A stretch of 40,203 nt of DNA from JBOGXF01 sp050694275 (GCA_050694275.1 JBOGXF010000114.1:1-40203), one strand, 5' to 3'; positions 1 to 7,790 are shown, counted from the first letter of the stretch. The notes: generated from the sequence alone by a model not told the origin. Numbers and translations: made by a program.

Positions 1-71
1 TCGGCCATCGAGTCCGACTCGGCCTGATTGAGACGGCAGCCGAGGGTGGTGAAGGCGACCTTCGGAGACAT
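1..71 (-). CDS. mtaB: tRNA threonylcarbamoyladenosine methylthiotransferase MtaB (N-terminal fragment)
   Basis: Only the first 23 codons lie in the window; the gene continues past base 1. The reverse strand reads ATG at 71-69 and encodes MSPKVAFTTLGCRLNQAESD, the start of the N-terminal methylthiotransferase domain of the MiaB/MtaB radical-SAM family, in which the Cys of TLGCRxNQ binds the second iron-sulfur cluster. MtaB adds a methylthio group to ct6A/t6A at position 37 of ANN-decoding tRNAs. It starts 10 bp after the rsmE stop, so it should share that transcript. MtaB is preferred over MiaB because of the short N-terminus, the LGCRxNQ form and the neighbourhood, in which mtaB often follows rsmE. 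The rest of the domain architecture cannot be checked here. Confidence 0.8.
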   Translation of the reverse strand, partial: MSPKVAFTTLGCRLNQAESDSMA

Positions 72-81
72 TGACCGGAGG

Positions 82-816
82 CTATCCGATGAGCCCGTAG
101 TGATAGAGCAGCGCGGCGACCGCGACCACCGGCGCGTTCTCGGTGCGCAGGATGCGGGGGCCGAGCGAAGCGAGCTGCGCGCCGGTGTCGGCCAGCGCCT
201 CGGCTTCCTCTCGCGTGAGTCCGCCCTCAGGCCCAACGACCACCGCGACGCGATCGGCGACGTCGACCAACGCCGTCCGGAGAGGCAACGACGCCTCCTC
301 CCACAGCACGACCGCGAACTGTTCCTTAGCGACGCGGCGCACGAACTCGGTCCACGAGAGGACGCTCCCGGTCGCCATGACGAGGGGGTTACGCGACTGC
401 TTGGCGGTCGCCCGGGCGATCGCCCGCCACCGGTCCGCGAGCCGCGCGACCTTGTCGTCGCTCCAGCGCACGACCGACCGTTCCGACTCGTAGACCCACG
501 CCTCGGACGCGCCCAGCTCGGCGACGCGCTCGATGACCTCGTCGGCCTTGGCCCCCTTGCCCGCCCCCTGGTAGACGACGACCTGAGGTTTTACCGCCCG
601 ATGCTCGGTGCGCTCGAGAATCTCGGCGACGAGGCGGCCGTCATCGATCCGCGCCGATGCACACTGCGCGACCACTCCCTTTCCATCGGTGACGGTGATG
701 ACATCGGGAGGTGCGACTCGCAAGACCTTCAGCGCGTGGTGCGATTCGTCGCTGGGGAGGCGGATCTCATCGTCGGTCCAGTCCTCGGGGGCCGCGATGA
801 ACCACGGAACGCTCAT
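82..816 (-). CDS. rsmE: 16S rRNA (uracil-1498-N3)-methyltransferase RsmE
   Basis: A 244-residue SPOUT-class methyltransferase that uses S-adenosylmethionine to make m3U1498 in 16S rRNA of the assembled 30S subunit. Visible marks are the N-terminal PUA-like RNA-binding segment (SHHALKVLRV near residue 26), the KGxKxDEVIERVAELG stretch, and the C-terminal SAM-binding knot with VGPEGGLTREEAE and LGPRILRTENAPV, both near-invariant in the family. Length is normal (about 240-250 residues). It lies 24 bp after dnaJ and 10 bp before mtaB on the same strand, so it is probably cotranscribed from the hrcA side. Nothing in it looks damaged. Confidence 0.96.
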   Translation of the reverse strand: MSVPWFIAAPEDWTDDEIRLPSDESHHALKVLRVAPPDVITVTDGKGVVAQCASARIDDGRLVAEILERTEHRAVKPQVVVYQGAGKGAKADEVIERVAELGASEAWVYESERSVVRWSDDKVARLADRWRAIARATAKQSRNPLVMATGSVLSWTEFVRRVAKEQFAVVLWEEASLPLRTALVDVADRVAVVVGPEGGLTREEAEALADTGAQLASLGPRILRTENAPVVAVAALLYHYGLIG

Positions 817-840
817 GGGTTGGAGCTTAAGGCCGGGTCT

Positions 841-1935
841 CTACTTGAACGCTTCCTTGAGCTTGTCGAACAGTCCTCTCGCCCCGACTTTTTCATCGCG
901 CAGCTCTGCGAGCCGCTGCAACAGCTCGGCCTGCTCGATGTCGAGGTCGGTCGGCGTCTCGACCTTGAGGAGGGCGACGAGATCCCCGCGGCCCCGCCCC
1001 CCGACGCGCGGCATGCCCTTGCCCCTGAGCGTGATCACCTCGCCCGATTGAGTTCCCGGTTCGAGGTCGACGGGCTCGAGTCCGTCGAGGGTGGGGACGT
1101 CGACCGTGCCCCCGAGCGCGGCCGTGGTCATCGGCACGCTCACCTCGCAGCCGAGATCGTCACCCGCGCGCCGGAAGACGTCGTGAGGAAGGATCCGGAT
1201 CTGCACGTAGAGGTCGCCCGAGCGACCGCCGCGCGCGCCGGCTTCGCCCCTCCCGGTGACCCTGAGCTGGGCACCGTCGTCCACCCCGGCGGGCACCCGC
1301 ACGGTCAGCGTCTCTCCCCGCCGCACGCGTCCGCTCCCGGCGCAGTTGTTACACGGATGCAGGATCTCCTCGCCCGAGCCCCGGCAAACAGGGCACGTCG
1401 AGGCCGTCATCACGTTCCCGAAAAGTGTTCTCCGCACCTGGCGCATCTCGCCGGTGCCGCCGCACTCGCTGCACCGGGTGGGGAAGGTGCCCTCGGCCGC
1501 TCCGCTGCCCGAGCACTCGGGGCACTCGACCAGGGTGGTCGTCTTCACATCGCGCTCGGCCCCCACAGCGGCTTCCTCGAGCGTGAGCTCCACCTCGGCG
1601 AGGATGTCGGCTCCGCGCGCCGGCCCTCGGCGGGTCGTGGCGGCGCCTCCCACGCCTCCGAAGAAAGCGGAGAAGAGGTCGGAGATCCCGCCGAAGTCCG
1701 TGAACCCCGCCGCTCCGGCGCGCTCGTCGCCGAACATGTCGTAGCGCTGCCTCTTCTCGGGATCGGAGAGCACCTCGTAGGCGCGCGTTATCTCCTTGAA
1801 GCGTTCCTCGGCCGCCGGGTCACCGCGGTTGGCATCGGGATGGTGCTCACGCGCGAGCCGGCGGTAGGCGCGTTTGACCTCTTCTTTGGTGGCGTTGCGG
1901 GAAACGCCCAGGACCTCGTAATGATCGACCGCCAT
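841..1935 (-). CDS. dnaJ: Chaperone protein DnaJ
   Basis: A 364-residue Hsp40 co-chaperone that stimulates DnaK ATPase and delivers substrates. The J domain covers residues 1-70 with the catalytic HPD at 32-34. A short Gly/Phe-rich linker follows, then a zinc-binding region from about residue 138 with four CxxCxGxG repeats (CPECSGSG, CSECGGTG, CPVCRGSG, CNNCAGSG), then the two beta-sandwich substrate-binding domains, so it is a full type I DnaJ. The start is 5 bp after the hrcA stop, so translation is probably coupled. No dnaK or grpE is in this window. A hrcA-dnaJ pair away from dnaK is known in several actinobacteria, where this copy is DnaJ2-like. Expression should follow HrcA/CIRCE control. 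Confidence 0.97.
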   Translation of the reverse strand: MAVDHYEVLGVSRNATKEEVKRAYRRLAREHHPDANRGDPAAEERFKEITRAYEVLSDPEKRQRYDMFGDERAGAAGFTDFGGISDLFSAFFGGVGGAATTRRGPARGADILAEVELTLEEAAVGAERDVKTTTLVECPECSGSGAAEGTFPTRCSECGGTGEMRQVRRTLFGNVMTASTCPVCRGSGEEILHPCNNCAGSGRVRRGETLTVRVPAGVDDGAQLRVTGRGEAGARGGRSGDLYVQIRILPHDVFRRAGDDLGCEVSVPMTTAALGGTVDVPTLDGLEPVDLEPGTQSGEVITLRGKGMPRVGGRGRGDLVALLKVETPTDLDIEQAELLQRLAELRDEKVGARGLFDKLKEAFK

Positions 1936-1940
1936 GCGGG

Positions 1941-2984
1941 TCAGACCCCGAGCTCACCGAGCATGCGGCCGAGAGCACCGGCGACCTCGTGCACCGCGGC
2001 GATCGTGCGTCGGTAGTCCATCCGAGTGGGGCCGACGATCCCGAGGGAGCCGAGCGGCTGATCCTCGCTTCCGTACGACGCGGTTATCACCGAGCACAGC
2101 TGCATTTCCTCTACCGAGTTTTCGGACCCGATCCGCACGGACACCTTGGTCGACGCGAGGGCGTCGGCGAGCAACTCCAGCATGAGCCGGCGATGCTCGA
2201 GCGCGCCGATGACCTGACGTACGGTCTCGAGATCGGTGAACTTCTCCTCGTCGACGATGTTCGAGGTTCCTTCGAGATAGATCCGCTCCGTGTCGCGCTT
2301 GGACACCTCCTCGTCGAGGGTTCGCCCCACCTGTCCGGCCACATCACGCAACTCGAGCGGAAACCGCTCGATCGAAGACGAAATCCGCTGGGCGACCTGC
2401 TCGATGGGAGCCTCGTCGACGACTCGGTTCAGCATGTCGGTCGCCTGACCGAGCTGCACATCGTCGATGCTCGTCGGCACGACGTGGTTCTCGACCCTTC
2501 CCGTGTCGGTCACGAGAAGCAGCATCGCTCGATCTCCGGAGAGAGGGACGAGCTCGACCCGCCGCACGAGACTCTTGTCGAGTGTCGGCGTGAACACCAC
2601 CGCGGCGTGGGTCGTCAGGGTCGACAGCAGGGCGGCGGTCTCGCGGAGTGCGTCCTCGAGCTCCCAGCGCGGCTGGGTGAAGAAGCGCCTGACCTTCTGG
2701 AGGTCCTGCGCGGGCAGGCGTGCGTCGCCGCTCGCCCAGGAATCGACGAAGTAGCGGTAGCCGAGATCGGTCGGCACCCGACCGGCCGACGTGTGCGGCT
2801 GGAATATGTAGCCCGCCTCCTCGAGAGCGCCCATCTCGTTACGCACCGTCGCCGGAGACACGCCAAGGCGGAAACGTTCGGCGATGGTCCTGGACCCCGC
2901 CGGCTCCCCGGAGCGGACGTAGTGAGAGACGATGGCTCGGAGGATGGCGGACTTGCGATCGTCGAGACTCGTCTGGTCAGCCAT
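1941..2984 (-). CDS. hrcA: Heat-inducible transcription repressor HrcA
   Basis: A 347-residue repressor of class I heat-shock genes that binds CIRCE as a dimer and needs GroEL for activity. The N-terminal winged helix (about residues 8-75) has the family signature SPATVRNEMGALEEAGYIFQ and HTSAGRVPTDLGYRYFVD. The rest is the GAF-like and dimerisation region, ending with SLGIVGPTRMDYRRTIAAV, also typical. I chose ATG at 2984; a TTG three codons upstream is possible but less usual. A perfect CIRCE operator sits 31 bp upstream, so the gene almost certainly represses itself together with dnaJ, rsmE and mtaB. Length matches the family (about 340-350). Confidence 0.97.
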   Translation of the reverse strand: MADQTSLDDRKSAILRAIVSHYVRSGEPAGSRTIAERFRLGVSPATVRNEMGALEEAGYIFQPHTSAGRVPTDLGYRYFVDSWASGDARLPAQDLQKVRRFFTQPRWELEDALRETAALLSTLTTHAAVVFTPTLDKSLVRRVELVPLSGDRAMLLLVTDTGRVENHVVPTSIDDVQLGQATDMLNRVVDEAPIEQVAQRISSSIERFPLELRDVAGQVGRTLDEEVSKRDTERIYLEGTSNIVDEEKFTDLETVRQVIGALEHRRLMLELLADALASTKVSVRIGSENSVEEMQLCSVITASYGSEDQPLGSLGIVGPTRMDYRRTIAAVHEVAGALGRMLGELGV

Positions 2985-3015
2985 ACCGCCCAATCGTACC
3001 TCGGAAGAGCCGTCT

Positions 3016-3042
3016 TTAGCACTCAGCTACGACGAGTGCTAA
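3016..3042 (-). promoter_or_regulatory. CIRCE operator of the hrcA-dnaJ operon
   Basis: TTAGCACTC, nine bases, GAGTGCTAA: both arms match the CIRCE consensus perfectly and are exact inverted repeats of each other. The operator ends 31 bp before the hrcA ATG. Its right arm overlaps the stop codon (3039-3041) of the zinc-ribbon gene upstream on the same strand, leaving almost no untranslated space before it. The hrcA promoter must therefore lie inside the end of that gene or be shared with it. I do not see a convincing -35/-10 pair. Confidence 0.96.
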
Positions 3043-3335
3043 GCAAGCGTGCCGGCCAGCAGGACGTCGTGATCGCGCCCGCCGCACACCGGGCAGCGTG
3101 GCAGCAATCCGCACGCGAGCTCGGTGGCGCACTCGGGACAGCGGCCCCTGAGGGAAACGAGCGTCCACCCGTCCGCGCAGGTCCCCTCGACGGCGAGAAC
3201 CGCGCCCGAGTCGGGCCGGACGTGCACGACGTGATCGTGCTCGCACCGGTACTCGTCGACGCCCTCGAACGATCCCCAGCGTGAGGTGAACGTGAGGCCG
3301 CAGTCCCGGCAGGTGAGATTCCCGACGTAGGCCAT
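3039..3335 (-). CDS. Small double zinc-ribbon protein of unknown function
   Basis: A 98-residue reading frame starting MAYVGNLTCRDCGLTF. It has several Cys pairs that could bind zinc: CRDCG near the N-terminus, then CPEC and CPVCGGRDHD near the C-terminus, plus single Cys/His residues in the middle (YRCEHDHVVHV). Paired CxxC knuckles at both ends suggest one or two zinc ribbons. I do not recognise a named family. The ATG at 3335 was chosen because a longer upstream extension is low-complexity and antisense to other genes. It is the gene immediately upstream of hrcA and its stop codon lies inside the CIRCE operator. It could belong to the heat-shock transcript or be read from its own promoter in the 3336-3540 region. 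Confidence 0.65.
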   Translation of the reverse strand: MAYVGNLTCRDCGLTFTSRWGSFEGVDEYRCEHDHVVHVRPDSGAVLAVEGTCADGWTLVSLRGRCPECATELACGLLPRCPVCGGRDHDVLLAGTLA

Positions 3336-3538
3336 ACGCCATGATCGCAGTTTTAGGGCCCGCCGGGAATAACTCAGGCGATTCCAACGGCCATCGCCGC
3401 CACTGGCTGCGTCATCCTCCGCTCGCCGCACGCTCCGAGTGCGCCTCGGTCGTCTTCCTTGCCATTGACGCTGGCTCGCCGGAATCGCGCTTCTTATCCC
3501 CCGGCGGACCCTCTTTAGCCCCGGCCCACTACCGACGA

Positions 3539-3567
3539 GGCCGAACTTTCGGCCGTTTGGCTGCGTC
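3539..3567 (+). promoter_or_regulatory. Candidate ECF promoter with a palindrome over the -35 box
   Basis: CGAACT (3542-3547), 16 bases, CGTC (3564-3567) followed by GGATA matches the usual ECF arrangement of a GAAC-type -35 and a CGTC-type -10. It lies about 50 bp upstream of the first ECF sigma gene and points at it, as expected for autoregulation. The -35 is embedded in a perfect 16-bp palindrome, GGCCGAACTTTCGGCC (3539-3554), a possible operator. The rest of the 3336-3626 intergenic stretch shows no ORF with coding character and no RNA gene that I can recognise. Promoter calls from sequence alone are tentative. Confidence 0.5.
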
Positions 3568-3626
3568 GGATAGGCGTGAGGTGGGACCATGTATGCGCAC
3601 TCGTTTGAAAACTCATGGAGGCGGCC

Positions 3627-4166
3627 GTGCAGGAGCCGGACCCGCAGGTCATTGCGGCGGCGCGGCGCGGCGACCTCCGGGCGTTCGAGCAGCTCGTGCG
3701 GCGCTTCCAGGCCGACGTCTGGCGACTGTCCTTTCACCTCGTCCGGGACGAGGCGCTCGCCGACGACGTCACCCAGAACGCCTTCGTGCGGGTGTTCCGC
3801 TTTCTGCCTCGCTATCGAGGGGACTCGAAGTTCACCACCTGGCTCTTCTCGATCGCGCGCAACTGCGCTCTCGACGAGATCCGGCGCGCGCAACGACTCA
3901 AACGCACCGCGGACGCGCTTCGCGGCGAGCCGGAGCGGCCCCAGAGAGAGGTCGGCCTCGCCCTCGAGGTGCGAGAGGCCCTGGCGAAGCTTCCGCTGGA
4001 GCTGCGCGAGCCGGTAGTGCTGATCGACATGTTCGGAACCCCCTACGCGGAAGCGGCGAGAATCCTCAAGGCCCCCGTGGGCACGATCAAGAGCCGGGTG
4101 CACCGGGCGCGCGCCCTTCTTGCCGAGGCGATGCAGGAACGACGGGAGAGCAGCAGTGAAGGCTGA
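3627..4166 (+). CDS. ECF RNA polymerase sigma factor (SigE/RpoE-like)
   Basis: A 179-residue group IV sigma factor. Region 2 spans roughly residues 20-90, with DDVTQNAFVRVFRFL and FTTWLFSIARNCALDEIRR (regions 2.2-2.4, -10 recognition). Region 4 covers the last 60 residues, with LPLELREPVVLIDMFGTPYAEAA and the helix-turn-helix APVGTIKSRVHRARALL (-35 recognition). I prefer GTG at 3627 because GGAGG (3617-3621) sits 5 bp upstream; ATG at 3615 is in frame but has no ribosome site, and that GGAGG lies within its first codons. The stop overlaps the start of the anti-sigma gene, so the two are translationally coupled. Probable role is an envelope-stress response, inferred from its partners. Confidence 0.93.
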   Translation: MQEPDPQVIAAARRGDLRAFEQLVRRFQADVWRLSFHLVRDEALADDVTQNAFVRVFRFLPRYRGDSKFTTWLFSIARNCALDEIRRAQRLKRTADALRGEPERPQREVGLALEVREALAKLPLELREPVVLIDMFGTPYAEAARILKAPVGTIKSRVHRARALLAEAMQERRESSSEG

Positions 4167-6045
4167 GCACGCGTGCGAACGGATTCGGGTCGAGCTGTCG
4201 GCCGGTCTCGACGGCGAGATCGACGCGGCCACCGCCCGCATCCTCGACGAGCACCTCGAGTCGTGCGAGTCGTGTCGCCGGCATCTCGAGGGGCTCATCA
4301 CCGTGCGGCGTGCCCTCCGGGCGGCCCCGGCCGAGGAGGTCCCCGATCTCGCTCCCGCGATCATGCAGGCGGTCACGCTGGAAGGGCCTCGTCGTCGGGC
4401 CCGCGATGAATGGTTTGCACGCGTACGTGTCGCGAGCATCGCCGCAGCCGCGGCGGCGCTGCTGCTGATCGGGACGTCGATACCGTGGGTCGACGATCCG
4501 CCCGAATCGGCCGGCGCGGCCGAGATAGTCGCGGAGGTGCGCGCCGCGGCGAGAACGCTGGACGCCTACCGGGCAAGCTTTCAGATAACCGAGCGAGGCT
4601 GGCACGAGCGCGTTCCGATTCGGCGGTTTGCCGCCGAGATCGCCTTCGCCGCACCGGAGAGGATCGCGGTATCGATCGTCGACCGCACCCGCTACCCGGG
4701 CTCCGGGCGGTGGCCCGCCAACGATGTCGAGCTCGTGGCCGACGGCAACAACTGGTGGCTCAGAGAGCCGTCCACCTGTCCGGCAGAGGCCCTGCCCGGA
4801 TGCGCCCAGCCCTCTCGGGTCGAGGAACGGGCGATCGTGCGCCGGCAGCCGTTCGACGGATCGAGTTCGCTGCCCACCGACGTCATCCTTCCGCTCCAGA
4901 CGCTCTCGAGCGCGGACGGGCTCGAGGTCATCGGCCGCGAGGAAGTTGGCGACCGGTCCTCGCTCCACGTGGCCCTCCCCTATCGCCTCGCTACCCCGCT
5001 GGTAGACGCCCTCCGTCCGGGCGGATCGTGGCGAGCGTTCCACCCGTCCGACCGCGCCGACATCTGGATCGATTCCGACACCTGGTTCCCTCTGCGGGTC
5101 GAGATCCGGGCGGGGGCGTCTGAAGACCGCGTCGCGTGGGCGCGGCGGCACGGCTACGCCGACCGTGCGGGCGCGACGCTGCTGAGGGCCGCGGCGATCT
5201 CGCTGGTCTCCGATCCCAGCTTCGAGGCGTCGACGTTCGCGGTCCCCCATCGGGGGATCGTCAAGGACGGCGGATTCGATCCCATCCCGCGGGGACGGCT
5301 CGAAGTCGCAGGCGAGCCTGCATTCACGGCAGGACTCGAGCCCTATCGCGCCGGCGTGACCGCCGACAAGCAAACGATACTGACTTATGTCGAGGGCATG
5401 ACGTGGCTCAAGGTCGTCCGCGAGCCCTTCCAACCGGTGGCGAGCATCGGTCGCTTGAGCGCCGAAGAGATCCGGCTCTCGGACGGCGGCTACGCCTATT
5501 ACGAACCTGCGTCGGACACGTCCGCGCGCAGGATCGATGTCTACGACGCCGGCGAACACGTCCGGCTCGAGTCCAATCTCGCGCGCGCTCGCCTTCTCGA
5601 GGTCGCCGCATCTCTCGATATCGACGGTCGCCGGCTCGCCCGGAGGGTGGACGGACCGAGGGGTTCGGTAATCCGCCGGCTCGGCCCCCGGGATCTCGAT
5701 GGGCTCGGTTTCGCCCTCCGTCCGGGATACCTTCCGCCCGGCTACCGTTTCAGCGCCGCGTTGGTGTCGCGGTCACGCGACGGACGACGAACCGTAACGG
5801 CGTACTACCGTCGGCCCGAAGCCGAACACGACGGGTTCGGGATACGGATCACCCAGGCGCGACCCATCAGGTTGCTGGCACCGTCGTCCGAGGAGTTCGT
5901 CGAGACCGCGGTCGGGTCGCTCGTGGGGCGCTGGTCCGCGGAGCGCGGCGAGCTCGAGTGGATCGATGGCGCCGCGTACCGGGCCGTGGCCGCGCCTTCC
6001 TTTGACCTGATGACGACGCTGCGGATCGCGCAGGAGCTCGAATGA
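4156..6045 (+). CDS. Transmembrane anti-sigma factor with large extracytoplasmic RseB/LolA-like sensor region
   Basis: A 629-residue protein starting at GTG 4156, which overlaps the sigma stop and has GGGAGAG 5 bp upstream. Residues 1-50 form a zinc-binding anti-sigma domain with H33-x3-C37-x2-C40 (HLESCESC). A membrane helix lies at about 91-112. About 500 external residues follow. The first external part (TLDAYRASFQITERG, then strands ending in VELVADGNNWWL) resembles the LolA/RseB-type lipoprotein-binding fold, and the last 130 residues (GFALRPGYLPPGYRF onward) resemble the domain often placed after it in DUF4367-type anti-sigma proteins. In E. coli the anti-sigma RseA and the sensor RseB are separate; here both roles seem to be in one chain. 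The domain resemblance is my reading and not a search result; the anti-sigma assignment is solid. Confidence 0.85.
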   Translation: MKAEHACERIRVELSAGLDGEIDAATARILDEHLESCESCRRHLEGLITVRRALRAAPAEEVPDLAPAIMQAVTLEGPRRRARDEWFARVRVASIAAAAAALLLIGTSIPWVDDPPESAGAAEIVAEVRAAARTLDAYRASFQITERGWHERVPIRRFAAEIAFAAPERIAVSIVDRTRYPGSGRWPANDVELVADGNNWWLREPSTCPAEALPGCAQPSRVEERAIVRRQPFDGSSSLPTDVILPLQTLSSADGLEVIGREEVGDRSSLHVALPYRLATPLVDALRPGGSWRAFHPSDRADIWIDSDTWFPLRVEIRAGASEDRVAWARRHGYADRAGATLLRAAAISLVSDPSFEASTFAVPHRGIVKDGGFDPIPRGRLEVAGEPAFTAGLEPYRAGVTADKQTILTYVEGMTWLKVVREPFQPVASIGRLSAEEIRLSDGGYAYYEPASDTSARRIDVYDAGEHVRLESNLARARLLEVAASLDIDGRRLARRVDGPRGSVIRRLGPRDLDGLGFALRPGYLPPGYRFSAALVSRSRDGRRTVTAYYRRPEAEHDGFGIRITQARPIRLLAPSSEEFVETAVGSLVGRWSAERGELEWIDGAAYRAVAAPSFDLMTTLRIAQELE

Positions 6046-7262
6046 TCGGCGTCCGCCGCCTCAGCGGTCGAGCCGCATCGGCGCTGGTCGGGGCGATCGT
6101 CGGCGCGGTTCTCGTCCTCGGGGTCGATGGGCTCACGCGCGGACCCGATCCTCGACCGGGGCTCGAATCCCCGAGGCCCGAGCCCCAGTCGAGAGCGCGG
6201 GGCGCGACGGACCTCGCCCCCGCCAACACGTTCCTGCTCGCGTGGTCGCCGACGGGCGATGGCGGGCTTCCACCCGAGACCGAACGCGTCGTCGAACGCG
6301 TCAAGGGCGTGCGCGCCGCGACCACCGTCCAGGCCGGCCTCGACTGGATCGAGTCGTCGCGCGGTCCCGACGGCGCGACGGCCGACTCCCCGCCCGACGG
6401 GTTCTCTATCCCGTTCGAGATCGCGCTGGTAGAGCCGGACGAGTACGCGCGCTTTGTGCCCCCCGGGGACCGCGACCCGGTGCTCGCTCTGGGCCGGGGC
6501 GAGATCCTGCTCGCCGAGACCTCGGCGCGCCTTCGCGACGGCGAGGAAGGAACCGAGATCGAGTTTCCGGATCGGTCGGCGACGGTCGCCGGGGTCGTCA
6601 GCGACATCGCGGCGAACGGATACGAGGCACTCATGACCGGCACCCCGCCGGCGAGCTGGGAGCGGATCGATCGCTTCCTACTCGTCGAGATGAACAGGCC
6701 CCGGTCGGCCGCGGTCGAGCGCCGCATCCGAGGGCTGCTTCGGCCCGAGCAGGTGCTGCGGGTTCGCGCTCATGAGGAGACACCGTTTCTTCGCTATGGG
6801 GACGCGGTCCTGCCACAGATGCTGCTCAAGCGGACCTTCGGCGAGTTCGCTGCGCGACCCCGGCCCGACGGGTTCTTCGACGTCGACCCGGCCTGGAGAG
6901 CGGCTCACATCCGGTCGGCCCACGTGCCGGTGCTCGGCGAGATCACGTGCCACCGTGCGCTGTTCCCGCAGCTTCGCGCCGCGCTTAAAGACGTCGTCCA
7001 GAACGGCCTCTCGTTCGCCATCGACCCCGGCGACTTCGGGGGCTGCTTCAGCCCCCGCTTCATCAACGCCGATCCCGAGGGGCGGGTCTCGCATCACGCG
7101 TGGGGCATCGCGGTCGACTTCAACGTCTCGGAGAACACGCCGGGGAGCCGGCCCAACCTCGATCGCAGGCTCGTGGACGTGTTCGAGAACTGGGGCTTCA
7201 CGTGGGGGGGCCGGTGGCTCAAGCCCGACGGCATGCACTTCGAGTGGGTCTCGTTTCCCTAA
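6042..7262 (+). CDS. Membrane-anchored M15-family D-Ala-D-Ala carboxypeptidase-like protein
   Basis: A 406-residue protein whose ATG overlaps the anti-sigma stop (ATGA). One N-terminal membrane helix (about residues 11-30) should anchor it with the bulk outside. Residues about 285-406 are an M15/VanY-type zinc peptidase: H352-x6-D359 within SHHAWGIAVDF and H399 in DGMHFEW supply the three zinc ligands, with the typical FENWGFTWGGRW before the last one. This family trims peptidoglycan cross-bridge peptides. Residues about 60-270 are not part of the peptidase; stretches such as GEILLAETSARL and ATVAGVVSDI vaguely recall the extracytoplasmic domain of MacB/FtsX permeases, which is weak evidence. 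As third gene of an ECF operon it is probably a cell-wall effector or part of the sensing machinery. Confidence 0.85.
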   Translation: MIGVRRLSGRAASALVGAIVGAVLVLGVDGLTRGPDPRPGLESPRPEPQSRARGATDLAPANTFLLAWSPTGDGGLPPETERVVERVKGVRAATTVQAGLDWIESSRGPDGATADSPPDGFSIPFEIALVEPDEYARFVPPGDRDPVLALGRGEILLAETSARLRDGEEGTEIEFPDRSATVAGVVSDIAANGYEALMTGTPPASWERIDRFLLVEMNRPRSAAVERRIRGLLRPEQVLRVRAHEETPFLRYGDAVLPQMLLKRTFGEFAARPRPDGFFDVDPAWRAAHIRSAHVPVLGEITCHRALFPQLRAALKDVVQNGLSFAIDPGDFGGCFSPRFINADPEGRVSHHAWGIAVDFNVSENTPGSRPNLDRRLVDVFENWGFTWGGRWLKPDGMHFEWVSFP

Positions 7263-7735
7263 CCGGCTGCAAGCCGCAGTGCAGTGGTCACCGCCTCTTC
7301 GGCCGACGACGCGTACTCGAGCGCGTCGCTGCGCTGCCCTCGCTTGACCAGCTCCCACGTGTCGATCCCCACGACCGGGACGCCGGTCTTGAGCGCAAAC
7401 GCGACCTCGGAGAGGGTCCCGAACTCGCCGCCCACCGCGATCACCGCGTCGGCCGAGCGCACGATGAGCGCGTTGCGCATCTCACCCATGCCGGTAGGGA
7501 GGGCGATGTCGACGTACGGGTTCGCGTGGGATCGCGACTCGTACGGAAGGATGCCGACGGTCGTCCCACCGGCGTCCTTGGCCCCCCGGCACGCGGCCTC
7601 CATCACCCCGCCCAGGCCCCCGCACACGAGCACGGCCCCGGCGCGACCGAGCCCGCGTCCGACGTCGTACGCGACCTCGGTGAGATCCGGTTCGGCCTCG
7701 CCCGCCCCGACGACGGCCACATAGAGATCGCTCAT
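7259..7735 (-). CDS. LOG-like Rossmann-fold protein (TIGR00725 type)
   Basis: A 158-residue protein starting MSDLYVAVVGAGEAEPD at ATG 7735, with GAGG just upstream. It shows the SLOG/LOG nucleotide-binding pattern: an N-terminal beta-alpha Rossmann start, CGGLGGVMEAACRGAKDAGG with GILPYE, and VAVGGEFGTLSEVAFAL, the counterpart of the PGGxGTxxE loop. Classical LOG enzymes release cytokinin bases from nucleoside monophosphates, but this short branch has no established activity, so I give no reaction. Its stop overlaps the stop of the convergent M15 gene by 4 bp. It follows the HD-GYP gene on the same strand, separated by a hairpin. Confidence 0.85.
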   Translation of the reverse strand: MSDLYVAVVGAGEAEPDLTEVAYDVGRGLGRAGAVLVCGGLGGVMEAACRGAKDAGGTTVGILPYESRSHANPYVDIALPTGMGEMRNALIVRSADAVIAVGGEFGTLSEVAFALKTGVPVVGIDTWELVKRGQRSDALEYASSAEEAVTTALRLAAG

Positions 7736-7741
7736 CGCCTC

Positions 7742-7790
7742 GCCGACTGTGCAGAAATGGTTGTGTGGGAACCACCCTCGCACACTCGGC
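7742..7790 (-). terminator. Hairpin directly after the HD-GYP stop codon
   Basis: GCCGACTGTGC (7742-7752) and GCACACTCGGC (7780-7790) pair over 11 bp with one mismatch, and an inner TGGTT/AACCA can extend the stem. It starts right after the HD-GYP stop (7791-7793) and ends next to the ribosome site of the LOG-like gene. It has no T-run, so it may weaken or process the transcript rather than end it outright. Confidence 0.4.

Noticed and set aside
28..2016. Long plus-strand frame of 662 codons opposite rsmE and dnaJ
   Set aside because: It is antisense to two strongly supported genes, is Arg/Pro/Gly-rich with no known motif, and is the typical mirror frame of GC-rich coding DNA.
3039..4439. 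466-codon minus-strand frame joined to the zinc-ribbon gene
   Set aside because: Only its last 98 codons (from ATG 3335) look coding; the rest is antisense to the ECF sigma and anti-sigma genes.
4087..5559. 490-codon minus-strand frame inside the anti-sigma gene
   Set aside because: Antisense, low-complexity Arg/Asp/Gly composition, no ribosome site or motif.
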